From positions 97,593 through 161,592 of the forward strand of contig JAHJHT010000007.1 of the NCBI GenBank assembly GCA_018823835.1: 64,000 bases of DNA, written 5' to 3'. A program made the translations under genes and the position numbers. Origin of the DNA: Alphaproteobacteria bacterium. GTDB taxonomy: Bacteria; Pseudomonadota; Alphaproteobacteria; Rhizobiales; Rhizobiaceae. Numbering within the stretch: the stretch's first letter is position 1; every line of letters begins with the position of its first letter. This document shows positions 36,019-44,717 of this stretch, piece after piece. Under the pieces are notes generated by a model that was not told the DNA's origin, did not search any database, and was given only the letters and a program-made list of their open reading frames with translations.

Positions 36019-37191
36019 ATGTCGAAACTCGTATCCAAGTGGAACTACCCAACCACCGTGCGCTTCGGCGCCGGACGCATCTCGGAACTGCCGGACGCGC
36101 TGGCCTTTGCCGGCATCAAGCGGCCGCTGTTCGTCACCGATCCGGGCCTGGCCAGGCTGCCGGTCGTCGCCTCGACGCTGAAGATCCTCGACGACGCGAA
36201 GATTCCCTATGGCGTCTTCTCCGACGTCAAGGCCAACCCGGTCGGCGCCAACCTCGATGCCGGCGTCGCGGTGTTCAGGAAGGGCAAGCATGACGGCGTC
36301 ATCGCCTTCGGCGGCGGCTCGGCGCTCGATCTCGGCAAGCTGATCGCCTTCCAGGCCGGCCAGACCCGTCCGATCTGGGATTTCGAGGATGTCGGCGACT
36401 GGTGGACGCGCGCCAACAGCGACGCCATCGCGCCGATCGTTGCCGTGCCGACCACGGCCGGCACCGGCTCGGAAGTCGGCCGCGCCGGTGTGCTGACCAA
36501 CGAGGAAACGCACACCAAGAAGATCATCTTCCACCCCAAGCTGCTGCCGGCCATCGTGATTGCCGACCCGGAACTCACCACCGGCATGCCGGCCTTCATC
36601 ACCATTGGCACCGGCATGGATGCGCTGGCGCATTGCCTCGAAGCCTATTGCGCGCCGGGATACCATCCGATGGCCGACGGCATCGCGCTCGAAGGCATGC
36701 GGCTGGTGCTGGAAAACCTGCCGAAGGCCGCCGCCAACGGCAAGGACATCACCGCGCGCGCCAACATGATGGCGGCTGCCGCGATGGGCGCCACTGCCTT
36801 CCAGAAGGGCCTCGGCGCCATCCACTCCCTGTCGCACCCGATCGGTGCGCTCTACGACACCCATCACGGCATGACCAACGGCGTCTTCATGCCCTACGTG
36901 CTGGCCTTCAACCGGCCGGCCGTCGAGGAGCGCATCACGCGCGCCGCTGCCTATCTCGGCATCAAGGGCGGGTTCGACGGTTTCATGAAGGCGATCCTCA
37001 AGCTGCGCAAGGAACTCAAGGTGCCGCATGCGCTGCCCGACCTCATCAAGGGGCTGGACATGGACGCCAAGCGCCGCAAGCTGATCGCCGAAATGGCCGT
37101 GGCCGATCCCAGCACCGGCGGCAATCCGGTCAAGCTGACCAGGAAGGCGGCGCAGGAACTGCTCGAAAAGTCGATCGCCGGCACAGTCTGA
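36019..37191 (+). CDS. Iron-containing alcohol dehydrogenase
   Basis: A 390-residue group III alcohol dehydrogenase. The NAD-binding FGGGSALDLGK (about 95-105), PTTAGTGSEVGRAGVL (about 150) and the metal-binding region with AHCLEAY and GAIHSLSHPIGALYDTHHG (His residues for Fe) are all present. It should oxidise a primary alcohol to an aldehyde, which the neighbouring aldehyde dehydrogenase can complete. Its presence in place of the amine oxidase of the Puu pathway suggests that the protected substrate ends in an alcohol. A strong hairpin follows the stop. Confidence 0.92.
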   Translation: MSKLVSKWNYPTTVRFGAGRISELPDALAFAGIKRPLFVTDPGLARLPVVASTLKILDDAKIPYGVFSDVKANPVGANLDAGVAVFRKGKHDGVIAFGGGSALDLGKLIAFQAGQTRPIWDFEDVGDWWTRANSDAIAPIVAVPTTAGTGSEVGRAGVLTNEETHTKKIIFHPKLLPAIVIADPELTTGMPAFITIGTGMDALAHCLEAYCAPGYHPMADGIALEGMRLVLENLPKAAANGKDITARANMMAAAAMGATAFQKGLGAIHSLSHPIGALYDTHHGMTNGVFMPYVLAFNRPAVEERITRAAAYLGIKGGFDGFMKAILKLRKELKVPHALPDLIKGLDMDAKRRKLIAEMAVADPSTGGNPVKLTRKAAQELLEKSIAGTV

Positions 37192-37196
37192 TCCGC

Positions 37197-37230
37197 CCGG
37201 GCGCATCTCCCGGGGGAGGAGAGCGCCCGG
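37197..37230 (+). terminator. Strong hairpin after the alcohol dehydrogenase
   Basis: CCGGGCGC (37197-37204) pairs with GCGCCCGG (37223-37230), and inside it CTCCC pairs with GGGAG. No T run follows, so it may be a partial terminator or mRNA-protecting hairpin separating the enzyme genes from the ABC transporter genes. Confidence 0.5.
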
Positions 37231-37318
37231 ATATTCGTTAGCCGGGAAAAAGAATCTGTCCCTCGCCGATTGCTAGAAGCCGGCAAAAGTTGTTAGATTT
37301 TATCGCTTCGGGGGTTCC

Positions 37319-37344
37319 GACAGTCCAGGGTTCATCGGACTGTC
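37319..37344. promoter_or_regulatory. Inverted repeat upstream of the ABC binding-protein gene
   Basis: GACAGTCC (37319-37326) and GGACTGTC (37337-37344) are perfect 8-base arms around a 10-base loop, about 60 bases before the ATG at 37405. It may be an operator or a leader hairpin. The 213-base gap suggests that the transporter has its own promoter. Confidence 0.45.
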
Positions 37345-37404
37345 ACACGATAGCGGTAACCGCATCGCAGGCGTCAAATGGCGTCAATTCAATGGAGAGA
37401 CAAT

Positions 37405-38511
37405 ATGTTCAAGTTCACGGGAAAGCTGCTTTCCCTTTCGGCGGCGTCGCTGATGCTGACGACGGCCTTTGCTTCGGCGCAGTCCATGGACGAACTGGTT
37501 GCAGCCGCGAAGGCTGAGGGCCAGCTCACCACCATCGCGCTGCCGCACGACTGGTGCGGTTACGGCGATGTCATCGCCGGCTTCAAGGCCAAGTACCCGG
37601 AAATCACGATCAACGAACTGAACCCGGATGCCGGTTCGGCCGACGAAGTCGAGGCGATCAAGGCAAACAAGGACAACAAGGGCCCGCAGGCGCCTGACGT
37701 CATCGACGTCGGCCTGTCCTTCGGTCCGTCGGCAATGTCCGAAGGCCTGTTGATGCCTTACAAGGTCTCGACCTGGGACTCGATCCCGGACAGCGCAAAG
37801 GATGCCGACGGTCACTGGTATGGCGACTATTACGGCGTCATGTCGCTCATCGTGAACAAGGATCTGGTCCCCAACACGCCGGCCGACTGGTCGGACCTTC
37901 TGAAGCCTGAATATTCGGGCCAGGTCGCCCTTGCCGGCGATCCGCGCGCTTCGAACCAGGCCATCCTCGGTGTCCTGGCCGCAGGTCTGGCCGGCGGTGC
38001 TGCCGCAGGCAAGGAAGCAGGCGAAAAGGGTCTCGAGTTCTTTGCCGAGCTGAACAAGAGCGGCAACTTCGTGCCGGTCATCGGCAAGGCCGGAACGCTG
38101 GCGCAGGGCTCGACCCCGATCATGGTGATGTGGGACTACAACGCGCTTGCCGCCAAGGACACGCTTGCGGGCAATCCGCCGGTCGAGGTCATCGTGCCGA
38201 AGTCTGGCGTTCTCGCCGGTGTCTACGTGCAGGCGATCAGCGCCTATGCGCCGCACCCGAACGCCGCGAAGCTGTGGATGGAATATCTCTATTCGGACGA
38301 AGGTCAGCTCGGCTGGCTGAAGGGCTACTGCCACCCGATCCGCTTCAACGACATGGTCAAGCGCGGCGTCGTTCCGCAGGACCTGCTCGACAAGCTGCCG
38401 CCGGCAGCATCCTACGAAGCCGCCTACTTCCCGACGCTTGACGAAGTCAACGCCAACAAGGAAGCGGTCACCGCCGGCTGGGATGCCGTCGTGGGTGCCA
38501 ACGTTCAGTAA
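37405..38511 (+). CDS. ABC transporter substrate-binding protein, extracellular solute-binding family 1 type
   Basis: A 368-residue periplasmic protein. The signal peptide is MFKFTGKLLSLSAASLMLTT through ASAQ, and the mature part begins MDELVAAAKAEGQL. The fold is that of Fe(III)/polyamine-type binding proteins (YGDYYGVMSLIVNKDL, APHPNAAKLWMEYLYSDEGQ). Cys in HDWCGYGDV is notable, since most relatives lack Cys near the ligand site. The substrate is unknown; from the enzymes upstream I expect an amine or amino alcohol. The start at 37405 has GGAGAGAC upstream. It is far more strongly expressed than the permeases if the hairpin at 38530 limits read-through. Confidence 0.9.
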   Translation: MFKFTGKLLSLSAASLMLTTAFASAQSMDELVAAAKAEGQLTTIALPHDWCGYGDVIAGFKAKYPEITINELNPDAGSADEVEAIKANKDNKGPQAPDVIDVGLSFGPSAMSEGLLMPYKVSTWDSIPDSAKDADGHWYGDYYGVMSLIVNKDLVPNTPADWSDLLKPEYSGQVALAGDPRASNQAILGVLAAGLAGGAAAGKEAGEKGLEFFAELNKSGNFVPVIGKAGTLAQGSTPIMVMWDYNALAAKDTLAGNPPVEVIVPKSGVLAGVYVQAISAYAPHPNAAKLWMEYLYSDEGQLGWLKGYCHPIRFNDMVKRGVVPQDLLDKLPPAASYEAAYFPTLDEVNANKEAVTAGWDAVVGANVQ

Positions 38512-38529
38512 CGTCCGTCACTGAAGCAA

Positions 38530-38559
38530 TGCCCGTTCCGCATCCTTGCGGGACGGGCA
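38530..38559 (+). promoter_or_regulatory. Intercistronic hairpin between binding protein and permease genes
   Basis: TGCCCGTTCCGC (38530-38541) and GCGGGACGGGCA (38548-38559) form a 12-base-pair stem (one G-T pair) around a 6-base loop. Similar hairpins in other ABC operons protect the binding-protein mRNA or cut read-through, giving excess binding protein over permease. Confidence 0.7.
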
Positions 38560-38589
38560 GTTTCTGAGCCGACTGACAGCAGCGAGCGG

Positions 38590-39474
38590 ATGACGACCCA
38601 GACGCCAACAGCCTCGAAGACCATCATGAGCCGGCTGCCGCTGAACTGGCTGGGCGTGGCGCCGTTCGCGCTGTTTGTCACGCTGTTCCTGTTCCTGCCG
38701 ACGATGAACATCGTCATCGGCGCGTTCCAGAATCCTGCGGGCGAGTTCACGCTTGCCAACATCCAGGGCCTGAACACCCCCTCGATCATTTCCGCCTACT
38801 GGATATCCATCAAGATCAGCCTGGCTTCCGCCCTGCTCGGTTGCCTGGTCGGCTTTTCCGTTGCCGCGGCCGTGACGCTCGGCGGGCTCCCGAAGTGGAT
38901 ACGGTCGCCTCTGCTGACCTTCTCGGGCGTGGCGTCCAATTTTGCCGGCGTGCCGCTGGCCTTCGCCTTTCTCGCAACGCTCGGACCGATCGGGCTGGTC
39001 ACTGTCTTCCTGCGCACCCAGATCGGCATCGACCTGAGGTCGCTCGGCTTCAACCTGCTGTCGTTCTGGGGCCTGACGGTAACGTATCTGTTCTTTCAGA
39101 TCCCGCTGATGATTCTGATCATCACGCCCGCGCTTGACGGTCTAAAGCGCGAGTGGCGGGAGGCCGCCAGCATTCTTGGCGCCTCCGGTTTTCAGTACTG
39201 GCGGCTGGTGGCCTTCCCGATCCTGTTTCCGTCGCTTCTCGGGACGCTGGCGCTGCTCTTCGCCAATTCGTTCGGCGCGGTCGCGACGGCCATCGCGCTG
39301 ACCGGCTCGTCGCTGAACATCGTGCCGATCCTGCTCTTTGCGCAGATCCGGGGCGACGTGCTGGGCGATCCCCATCTCGGCTATGCACTGGCCTTCGGCA
39401 TGATCGTCGTCACCGGCATCGCCAACACAATCTACATCTGGCTCAGGGCTCGCTCCGAACGGTGGCTCAAATGA
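38590..39474 (+). CDS. ABC transporter permease, subunit 1
   Basis: A 294-residue inner-membrane protein with six hydrophobic helices, beginning LGVAPFALFVTLFLFLP. The ATPase-coupling EAA-type loop appears as EWREAASILGASGFQYWRLV (about 183-202), followed by FPILFPSLLGTLALLFANSF. It is the first half of a heterodimeric channel of the spermidine/putrescine and iron transporter class. It overlaps the next permease by ATGA. Confidence 0.9.
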   Translation: MTTQTPTASKTIMSRLPLNWLGVAPFALFVTLFLFLPTMNIVIGAFQNPAGEFTLANIQGLNTPSIISAYWISIKISLASALLGCLVGFSVAAAVTLGGLPKWIRSPLLTFSGVASNFAGVPLAFAFLATLGPIGLVTVFLRTQIGIDLRSLGFNLLSFWGLTVTYLFFQIPLMILIITPALDGLKREWREAASILGASGFQYWRLVAFPILFPSLLGTLALLFANSFGAVATAIALTGSSLNIVPILLFAQIRGDVLGDPHLGYALAFGMIVVTGIANTIYIWLRARSERWLK

Positions 39475-40256
39475 ACCGGTTCTGGGCATGGCTGGCGCTG
39501 GCCGGCGGCATGATCTATTTCGTGCTGCCGCTGCTCGGCATGACCGAGTTCTCGCTCAAGATGCGCCGTGGCGTCTATTCGTTCGACGCCTATGCCAGGG
39601 TTCTGGCCGACCCGAAGTTCCAGGAGACCTTCACCTACTCCGTGGTGATGGCGCTGGTGACGATCCTGTTCGGCGTCCTGCTCGTGGTGCCCACCGCCTA
39701 TTGGGTCCGCCTCAAGCTGCCCCGCCTGCGCCCGTACATCGAGTTCATCACGCTTCTGCCGCTGGTCATTCCGGCCATCGTCATCGTGTTCGGCTACATC
39801 CGGCTCTACAACACGTCGAGCTGGCTGCCGCTGACCGGCTCGGTGTTCGGGACGAACGCCCTGCTGATGTTCGGCTATTCGACGTTGTCGCTGCCCTACA
39901 TGTATCGCGCCGTGGATACGGGACTGCGCACCATCGATGTCTCGACATTGACCGAAGCCGCCCAATCGCTCGGCGCCGGTTGGATCACCATCTTGTCGCG
40001 CATCATCCTGCCCAATGTCCTGGTCGCCGTCCTGTCGGGTGCGTTCGTTACCTTGGCCATCGTGCTTGGTGAATTCACCATGGCCGCGCTTCTGAACCGT
40101 CCCGCCTTCGGCCCCTACATGCAGCTGCTCGGCGCCAACCGCGCCTATGAGCCCGCGGCACTCGCCGTGATCGCCTTTGCCATCACCTGGGGCTGCATGG
40201 CGCTGATCCAGATTGTTTCCCGCTTCGCGCCGAAGGCGCCGGTCAACCCGCACTGA
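39471..40256 (+). CDS. ABC transporter permease, subunit 2
   Basis: A 261-residue inner-membrane protein with six helices. The coupling loop is TLTEAAQSLGAGWITILSRI (about 162-181), and the N-terminal helix is LALAGGMIYFVLPLLGMTEF. It pairs with the previous permease; the ATG lies in the ATGA overlap with it, which implies equal synthesis of the two. It is 19 bases upstream of the ATPase gene. Confidence 0.9.
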   Translation: MNRFWAWLALAGGMIYFVLPLLGMTEFSLKMRRGVYSFDAYARVLADPKFQETFTYSVVMALVTILFGVLLVVPTAYWVRLKLPRLRPYIEFITLLPLVIPAIVIVFGYIRLYNTSSWLPLTGSVFGTNALLMFGYSTLSLPYMYRAVDTGLRTIDVSTLTEAAQSLGAGWITILSRIILPNVLVAVLSGAFVTLAIVLGEFTMAALLNRPAFGPYMQLLGANRAYEPAALAVIAFAITWGCMALIQIVSRFAPKAPVNPH

Positions 40257-40275
40257 TTGTGAAGAGCCAAGCCGA

Positions 40276-41340
40276 ATGTCCGATCCGTTCCTGTTGATCC
40301 AGAATGTGCGAAAGGCCTATGGCGACGTCACCGTCGTCAAGGATTTCAGCCTCGAAGTCGAGCAGGGAGAGTTCGTCTCCTTCCTCGGGCCGTCGGGCTG
40401 CGGCAAGACGACGATGCTGCGCATCGTTGCCGGCTTCGAAGTACCAAGTGCAGGGTCCGTCGTCATCGGAGGCAAGGACGTCACAAGCCTCAAGCCGAAC
40501 CAGCGCAACATCGGCATGGTGTTCCAGTCCTACGCGCTGTTTCCGAACATGACGGTTGGCCAGAATATCGGCTTCGGACTCAAGGTCGCCGGCGTTCCCA
40601 AGGCCGAGGCGGCCGCGCGCGTCGACGAGATGCTGCAGCTGATCAGCCTGCCGCAGCTGGGCGACCGCTATCCCTACCAGCTTTCCGGAGGTCAGCAGCA
40701 GCGCGTTGCGCTCGCCCGCGCCATGGCGGGAAAGCCGCAGGTCCTGTTGCTCGACGAGCCGCTGTCGGCGCTGGACGCCAAGGTCCGTGTCTCGCTGCGC
40801 GACGAGATCCGCGCCATCCAGAAGGCGCTCGGAATCACGACGATCTTCGTCACGCATGACCAGGAAGAGGCGCTGTCGATGTCCGACCGCATCGTCGTCA
40901 TGCATGGCGGCATGGCTGAGCAGGTCGGCACGCCATACGAGATCTACAACAAGCCGACCAGCAAGTTCGTCGCCGGCTTCGTCGGCACGCTGAACGTGCT
41001 TGACGGTACGGTGACCGACCCGGCAACCGGCGCGGTCCGCATCGGTGACGACAACGTCGTGATGAAGCAGTCGCTCAACGGCGCAAAGGCTGGCGACACG
41101 CTGTCGCTGGCACTCAGGCCCGAAGCCATCTCGCTCGGCAAGCAGCCGGGCCGCGACGCCTCCATCGGCGGCACGATCTCGGAGGTCAGCTTCCTCGGCT
41201 CGGTGATCCGGGTGCGCGTCGGTCTCGGCAAGGATGCCGTGTCGCTCGACACGTTCAACAACCCGGCCAAGCCGCCGCCCAAGGTCGGCGAAAAAACCGA
41301 GATCAGCTTCTCGTCCGCCGACCTCCTGGTGCTTCACTAG
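40276..41340 (+). CDS. ABC transporter ATP-binding protein, PotA-like
   Basis: A 354-residue ATPase. Walker A is GPSGCGKTT (about 39-47), the Q-loop follows, the signature is LSGGQQQR, Walker B is VLLLDEPLSALDAKVR and the switch His is in FVTHDQEEA. After about residue 240 is an OB-like TOBE regulatory domain (LALRPEAISLG). This matches the PotA/FbpC class that imports polyamines, iron or related solutes. With the binding protein and two permeases, this completes the importer of the locus. Confidence 0.93.
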   Translation: MSDPFLLIQNVRKAYGDVTVVKDFSLEVEQGEFVSFLGPSGCGKTTMLRIVAGFEVPSAGSVVIGGKDVTSLKPNQRNIGMVFQSYALFPNMTVGQNIGFGLKVAGVPKAEAAARVDEMLQLISLPQLGDRYPYQLSGGQQQRVALARAMAGKPQVLLLDEPLSALDAKVRVSLRDEIRAIQKALGITTIFVTHDQEEALSMSDRIVVMHGGMAEQVGTPYEIYNKPTSKFVAGFVGTLNVLDGTVTDPATGAVRIGDDNVVMKQSLNGAKAGDTLSLALRPEAISLGKQPGRDASIGGTISEVSFLGSVIRVRVGLGKDAVSLDTFNNPAKPPPKVGEKTEISFSSADLLVLH

Positions 41341-41455
41341 GTCAGACGGCTCCCGTCGCGCGCGCGCCGCGAATCTGGCCCCATCGGCCAGCCGCGAGCG
41401 GCCGATTGTCAGCCGGCGAAGGGCAAGCTACTCGGATAGCGCGGGGGAAATTCGC

Positions 41456-42361
41456 GTGAAGCTCGTCAGCTACAACATCCAGTACGGTTTTGGCAGCGAC
41501 GGGCGTTACGACCTGTCCCGCGCAGCCCGTGTTGTCGCGGACGCCGACATCATCGCCCTGCAGGAGGTCGAGCGCTTCTGGCAGCGCTCCAACGAGGACG
41601 ACCAGCCCGAGATCCTCGGACGCCTGCTGCCCGACCACTACTGGGTCTACGGCCCTGCCTTCGACATGGACGCCAGTTTCCGCAGCGACGGTGGCATCGT
41701 CAACCGCCGCCGGCAGTTCGGCACCATGATCCTGTCGCGCCTGCCGATCCTGTGGTCGCGCCTGCATCTCCTGCCGATGCGCCGCACGGTTGCGCCACTC
41801 AACACGCAGAACGCGGCGCTCGAATGCCTCATCCGGACCCCCTCGGGCCCGGTACGCTTCTTCTCCATCCACCTCGCCCATGTTGCGGTCGAGGAGCGGC
41901 TCGAGGAGATCGACTATCTGCTTGAACGCCACCGTCGCGCGCCGCTCGAGGGTGGGCCGTGGAGCGGCGTCGACGACGAGCCGTCGCGCAACTGGACGAA
42001 TGGCGGCGCCGAGCCCGATTGCCCGCAGCTGGCCATCTGGATGGGCGACTTCAACAGCGAGCCCGGAAGCGCGGAATACCACCGCATCGTGGGAGACAAC
42101 CCTTACCATCCGGGGGCTGCCTATGTTGGCGGCTTCTCCGACGCGGCACGGCTTGCCGGCCACGGCCCCGGTGCGCTCCACACCCACGTCAAGCAGATCG
42201 CCGGCGAGACGCGAAAACGCCAGCTCGACCATTGTTTCGTCGGCTCGCCGCTCGCCGCGCGCGTCCGCTCGGTCACCGTCGACAATGCCGAGATCGCCTC
42301 CGACCACCATCCGCTCTTCGTCGACATCGACCTCGACACGCCGGAACCCGGCGGTCGGTGA
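41456..42361 (+). CDS. Endonuclease/exonuclease/phosphatase-fold protein
   Basis: A 301-residue protein with all core motifs of the family: LVSYNIQYGFG with Asn, IIALQEVE with the metal Glu, FFSIHLAH, IWMGDFNSEPGS with the GDFN motif, and SDHHPLFVDI at the end. The family cleaves phosphodiesters in nucleic acids or phospholipids, or phosphate esters; the substrate is not evident. The start is GTG at 41456 behind GGGGGA, 115 bases after the ABC gene, with no signal peptide, so it is cytoplasmic. A DMT transporter gene follows by 7 bases. Confidence 0.87.
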   Translation: MKLVSYNIQYGFGSDGRYDLSRAARVVADADIIALQEVERFWQRSNEDDQPEILGRLLPDHYWVYGPAFDMDASFRSDGGIVNRRRQFGTMILSRLPILWSRLHLLPMRRTVAPLNTQNAALECLIRTPSGPVRFFSIHLAHVAVEERLEEIDYLLERHRRAPLEGGPWSGVDDEPSRNWTNGGAEPDCPQLAIWMGDFNSEPGSAEYHRIVGDNPYHPGAAYVGGFSDAARLAGHGPGALHTHVKQIAGETRKRQLDHCFVGSPLAARVRSVTVDNAEIASDHHPLFVDIDLDTPEPGGR

Positions 42362-42368
42362 GCGCGCC

Positions 42369-43214
42369 ATGACGCTCACCGTCTTCTTTGCCGTCATGGC
42401 GGCGGCGGCCATGCACGCGGTGTGGAACGCCGTGGTCAAGGTGCGCTTCGACCGCTTCGTGTCGGTCACGCTGATGACCCTCGGCATGATGGCCGCCTCG
42501 CTGCCGGTGCTGCCCTTCGTCGACTTCCCGGCGCCCAATGTCTGGCCGTGGATCATCGCCTCGGTGATCTTCCACATGGGCTACAAGCTGGCGCTGGTCC
42601 GCGCCTACGAGGCCGGCGACATGGCGCAGACCTACCCGCTGGCGCGCGGCACGGCGCCGCTCTTGACGACGCTCGGCGCCATGGTGCTGGTCTCGGAGTT
42701 CCCGACGCCGCTGTCGATCGCCGGCATCGCGCTGCTCTCCTGCGGCACCTTCCTGATGTCGTTTCGCGGCGGTGCTGCGCTCGAAAAATTCAACCTGCAT
42801 GCCGTCGGCTACGCGCTGGTCACCTCGGTCTTCATCGCCGCCTACACGCTGTCGGACGGCACCGGCGCCAGGCTTGCCACCACGGCGTCGAGCTATGCCG
42901 CATGGCTGTTCTTCTGCGACGGTTTATGGTCGCTGGCGCTGGCGGTTATACTGCGCGGAAAAATCGTGCTGCCGGCCATCGCCATCGGCTGGAGGGACGG
43001 GCTCTTGACCGGCGCGCTGTCGGCCGCCGCCTACTGGATCGCCATGTGGGCCATGACCAAGGCGCCGATCGCCTCGGTTGCGGCCCTGCGCGAGACCTCG
43101 ATCCTGTTCGCCATGGGCATTTCGGTGTTTGTGCTGCGCGAGAAGATGACGCCTTGGCGCATCGTGGCAGCGCTCCTCATTGTGGCCGGCGTCATCGCGC
43201 TCCGACTCGGCTGA
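42369..43214 (+). CDS. EamA/DMT-family transporter
   Basis: A 281-residue inner-membrane protein with ten predicted helices made of two EamA-type repeats (FFAVMAAAAMHAVWNAVVK in the first, ALSAAAYWIAMWAMTKAPIA in the second). PLARGTAPLLTTLGAMVLVS and ALRETSILFAMGISVFVLRE are the repeat-end motifs. DMT proteins usually export amino acids, metabolites or drugs. It lies 7 bases after the nuclease-fold gene, in the same operon. Confidence 0.88.
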   Translation: MTLTVFFAVMAAAAMHAVWNAVVKVRFDRFVSVTLMTLGMMAASLPVLPFVDFPAPNVWPWIIASVIFHMGYKLALVRAYEAGDMAQTYPLARGTAPLLTTLGAMVLVSEFPTPLSIAGIALLSCGTFLMSFRGGAALEKFNLHAVGYALVTSVFIAAYTLSDGTGARLATTASSYAAWLFFCDGLWSLALAVILRGKIVLPAIAIGWRDGLLTGALSAAAYWIAMWAMTKAPIASVAALRETSILFAMGISVFVLREKMTPWRIVAALLIVAGVIALRLG

Positions 43215-43282
43215 CGCAACCCGTCTGCCGGCCATTCATCCCTCGGGTCATGGCTACCCCGAAGGCTTTTCGGCACTCGCTC

Positions 43283-43307
43283 CGAACGAATCTGCCATCG
43301 GTGCGTT
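43283..43307 (+). promoter_or_regulatory. Near-consensus EcfG-type promoter upstream of the host-attachment gene
   Basis: CGAAC at 43283-43287, a 16-base spacer and CGTT at 43304-43307 differ from GGAAC-N16-CGTT by one base. The predicted start is near 43315, about 40 bases before the ATG at 43353. Confidence 0.5.
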
Positions 43308-43352
43308 GGTCTGGGTCACACGAATTATCGTCCGGACACGCAGAGGAATTTC

Positions 43353-43763
43353 ATGCCCATGAACAAGGTTCGCAAAAACGCTTTCGTCGTCGTCGGCACA
43401 GGGGAGGGCGCCAAATTCTTCCGCAACGTCGGTGACGTCAACGACATCAGGCTGCAGTCGGCCGGGCATCTCGATGCCGGCGACATGGCGGATGACGGCC
43501 CGGCAGGAAAAAGCCCGCCCGAACAGTCGGGCAAGGAATCGATGGAGGCCACGTTCTCCAAGCAGCTGGCAAACCAGCTCTACTCAATGGCACATGCCGG
43601 AAAATACGACGATCTGATCCTGGTCCTCGATCCCGATACGCTGGGCGAGGTACGCCCGCTCCTTCACAAGGAAGTGCAGGACAGGCTTGCCTTCGATCTG
43701 GCAAAGACCCTGTCGAACAGCTCCACCGACGAAATCGTCAAATCGCTCAAGGCCGCGATGTAG
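43353..43763 (+). CDS. Host attachment family protein
   Basis: A 136-residue cytoplasmic protein with NAFVVVGTGEGAKFFRN at the start, a polar middle and FSKQLANQLYSMAHAGKYDDLILVLDP followed by a C-terminal helix with ELAKTL-like character. These features fit the 'host attachment' family (COG5622-type), which is named from plant-associated Agrobacterium genes but lacks a known biochemical activity; its fold is related to the eRF1-like Rossmann proteins. A near-consensus stress promoter stands upstream and AGAGGAATT precedes the ATG. It may be a general stress gene rather than an attachment factor. Confidence 0.83.
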   Translation: MPMNKVRKNAFVVVGTGEGAKFFRNVGDVNDIRLQSAGHLDAGDMADDGPAGKSPPEQSGKESMEATFSKQLANQLYSMAHAGKYDDLILVLDPDTLGEVRPLLHKEVQDRLAFDLAKTLSNSSTDEIVKSLKAAM

Positions 43764-43939
43764 GATGTTGACGATCCGCTCGTCTGACTGAAGCAGGCTC
43801 TGAATTCTATTTCAGGCGGCGGTGCTGCTGCGCCCTTTGAGCGCAGCGGCGTGTGACATCTATTGTGTTCAGAATAGTGTTGCGGCACTGGTCTGAGTGA
43901 CACCCGCTCGGTTTTGTAATTACCGCGCAAGGACGCTTC

Positions 43940-44539
43940 ATGGCACTCAAGACACTACGCATCTGGCTCGGGTTGAAAAAGAACCCGGCGGATATTCCCC
44001 GCGATGCGACGGTCGGCCGGCGCACCTATGGCGTTAGCGGCCACAGCTTCATGAACTGCTCGCCGCAGTCGCCCGTAACGATCGGGGCCTTTTGTTCGAT
44101 TGCACGCGAGGTCCTGTTTCTCTGCCAGGCCAACCATCCGACGCACACCGCATCGACCTTTCCGCTCCAGTCGCAGGTGTTCAAACGCCGCAAGGACCTC
44201 GAATATTTGGTGTCAAAGGGGCCAATACGGGTCGGCAACGACGTCTGGATCGGTGCGCGGGCAATCATCCTTTCTGGCGTCAGCATCGGCGACGGTGCGG
44301 TCATAGCTGCTGGTAGCGTGGTGACCAGGGACGTTCCTCCCTACACCATCGCAGCGGGCAATCCGGCGCGGGTGATTAGGCCGCGCTACGACAGTCAAAC
44401 CGTCGAGGCCTTGCTGGCGATTCGATGGTGGGATTGGCCGGACGCCAAGATCCGGGCCGAGAAGGACGCTTTCGACCTGCCGGCAAACGAGTTTGCCGCA
44501 ACCTACAGACACGCTGAGGAAACTGCGGCTACTGGCTAG
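43940..44539 (+). CDS. Hexapeptide-repeat acetyltransferase, CatB/LbH type
   Basis: A 199-residue left-handed beta-helix transferase. [17 protein letters not shown] and [20 protein letters not shown] show the hexapeptide repeats; the His of NHPTHTAS matches the catalytic position of xenobiotic acyltransferases, and [18 protein letters not shown] is the usual end. Acetyl-CoA is the likely donor; the acceptor could be a sugar, a surface polysaccharide or a drug. Codon use and base content look less GC-rich than the neighbours, and a tRNA gene lies 180 bases downstream, so gain by transfer is possible. The 176 bases upstream hold no gene. Confidence 0.85.
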   Translation: MALKTLRIWLGLKKNPADIPRDATVGRRTYGVSGHSFMNCSPQSPVTIGAFCSIAREVLFLCQANHPTHTASTFPLQSQVFKRRKDLEYLVSKGPIRVGNDVWIGARAIILSGVSIGDGAVIAAGSVVTRDVPPYTIAAGNPARVIRPRYDSQTVEALLAIRWWDWPDAKIRAEKDAFDLPANEFAATYRHAEETAATG

Positions 44540-44717
44540 AGGCGGTACCCTGCCTATGGCCTGACCGTCCGGTGTTAATTCTGGTCAAAACGGGAATCGA
44601 AGACAGTAGACTTGGTAGCGTGACCGTTCGAGATAGGTCGGATTCCGCAGGGCAATTTGCCTCACGGGTGTGTCTCACCAGCGAAACCGTAAGCTAACGC
44701 ATTGATTCTGAGGCGGA

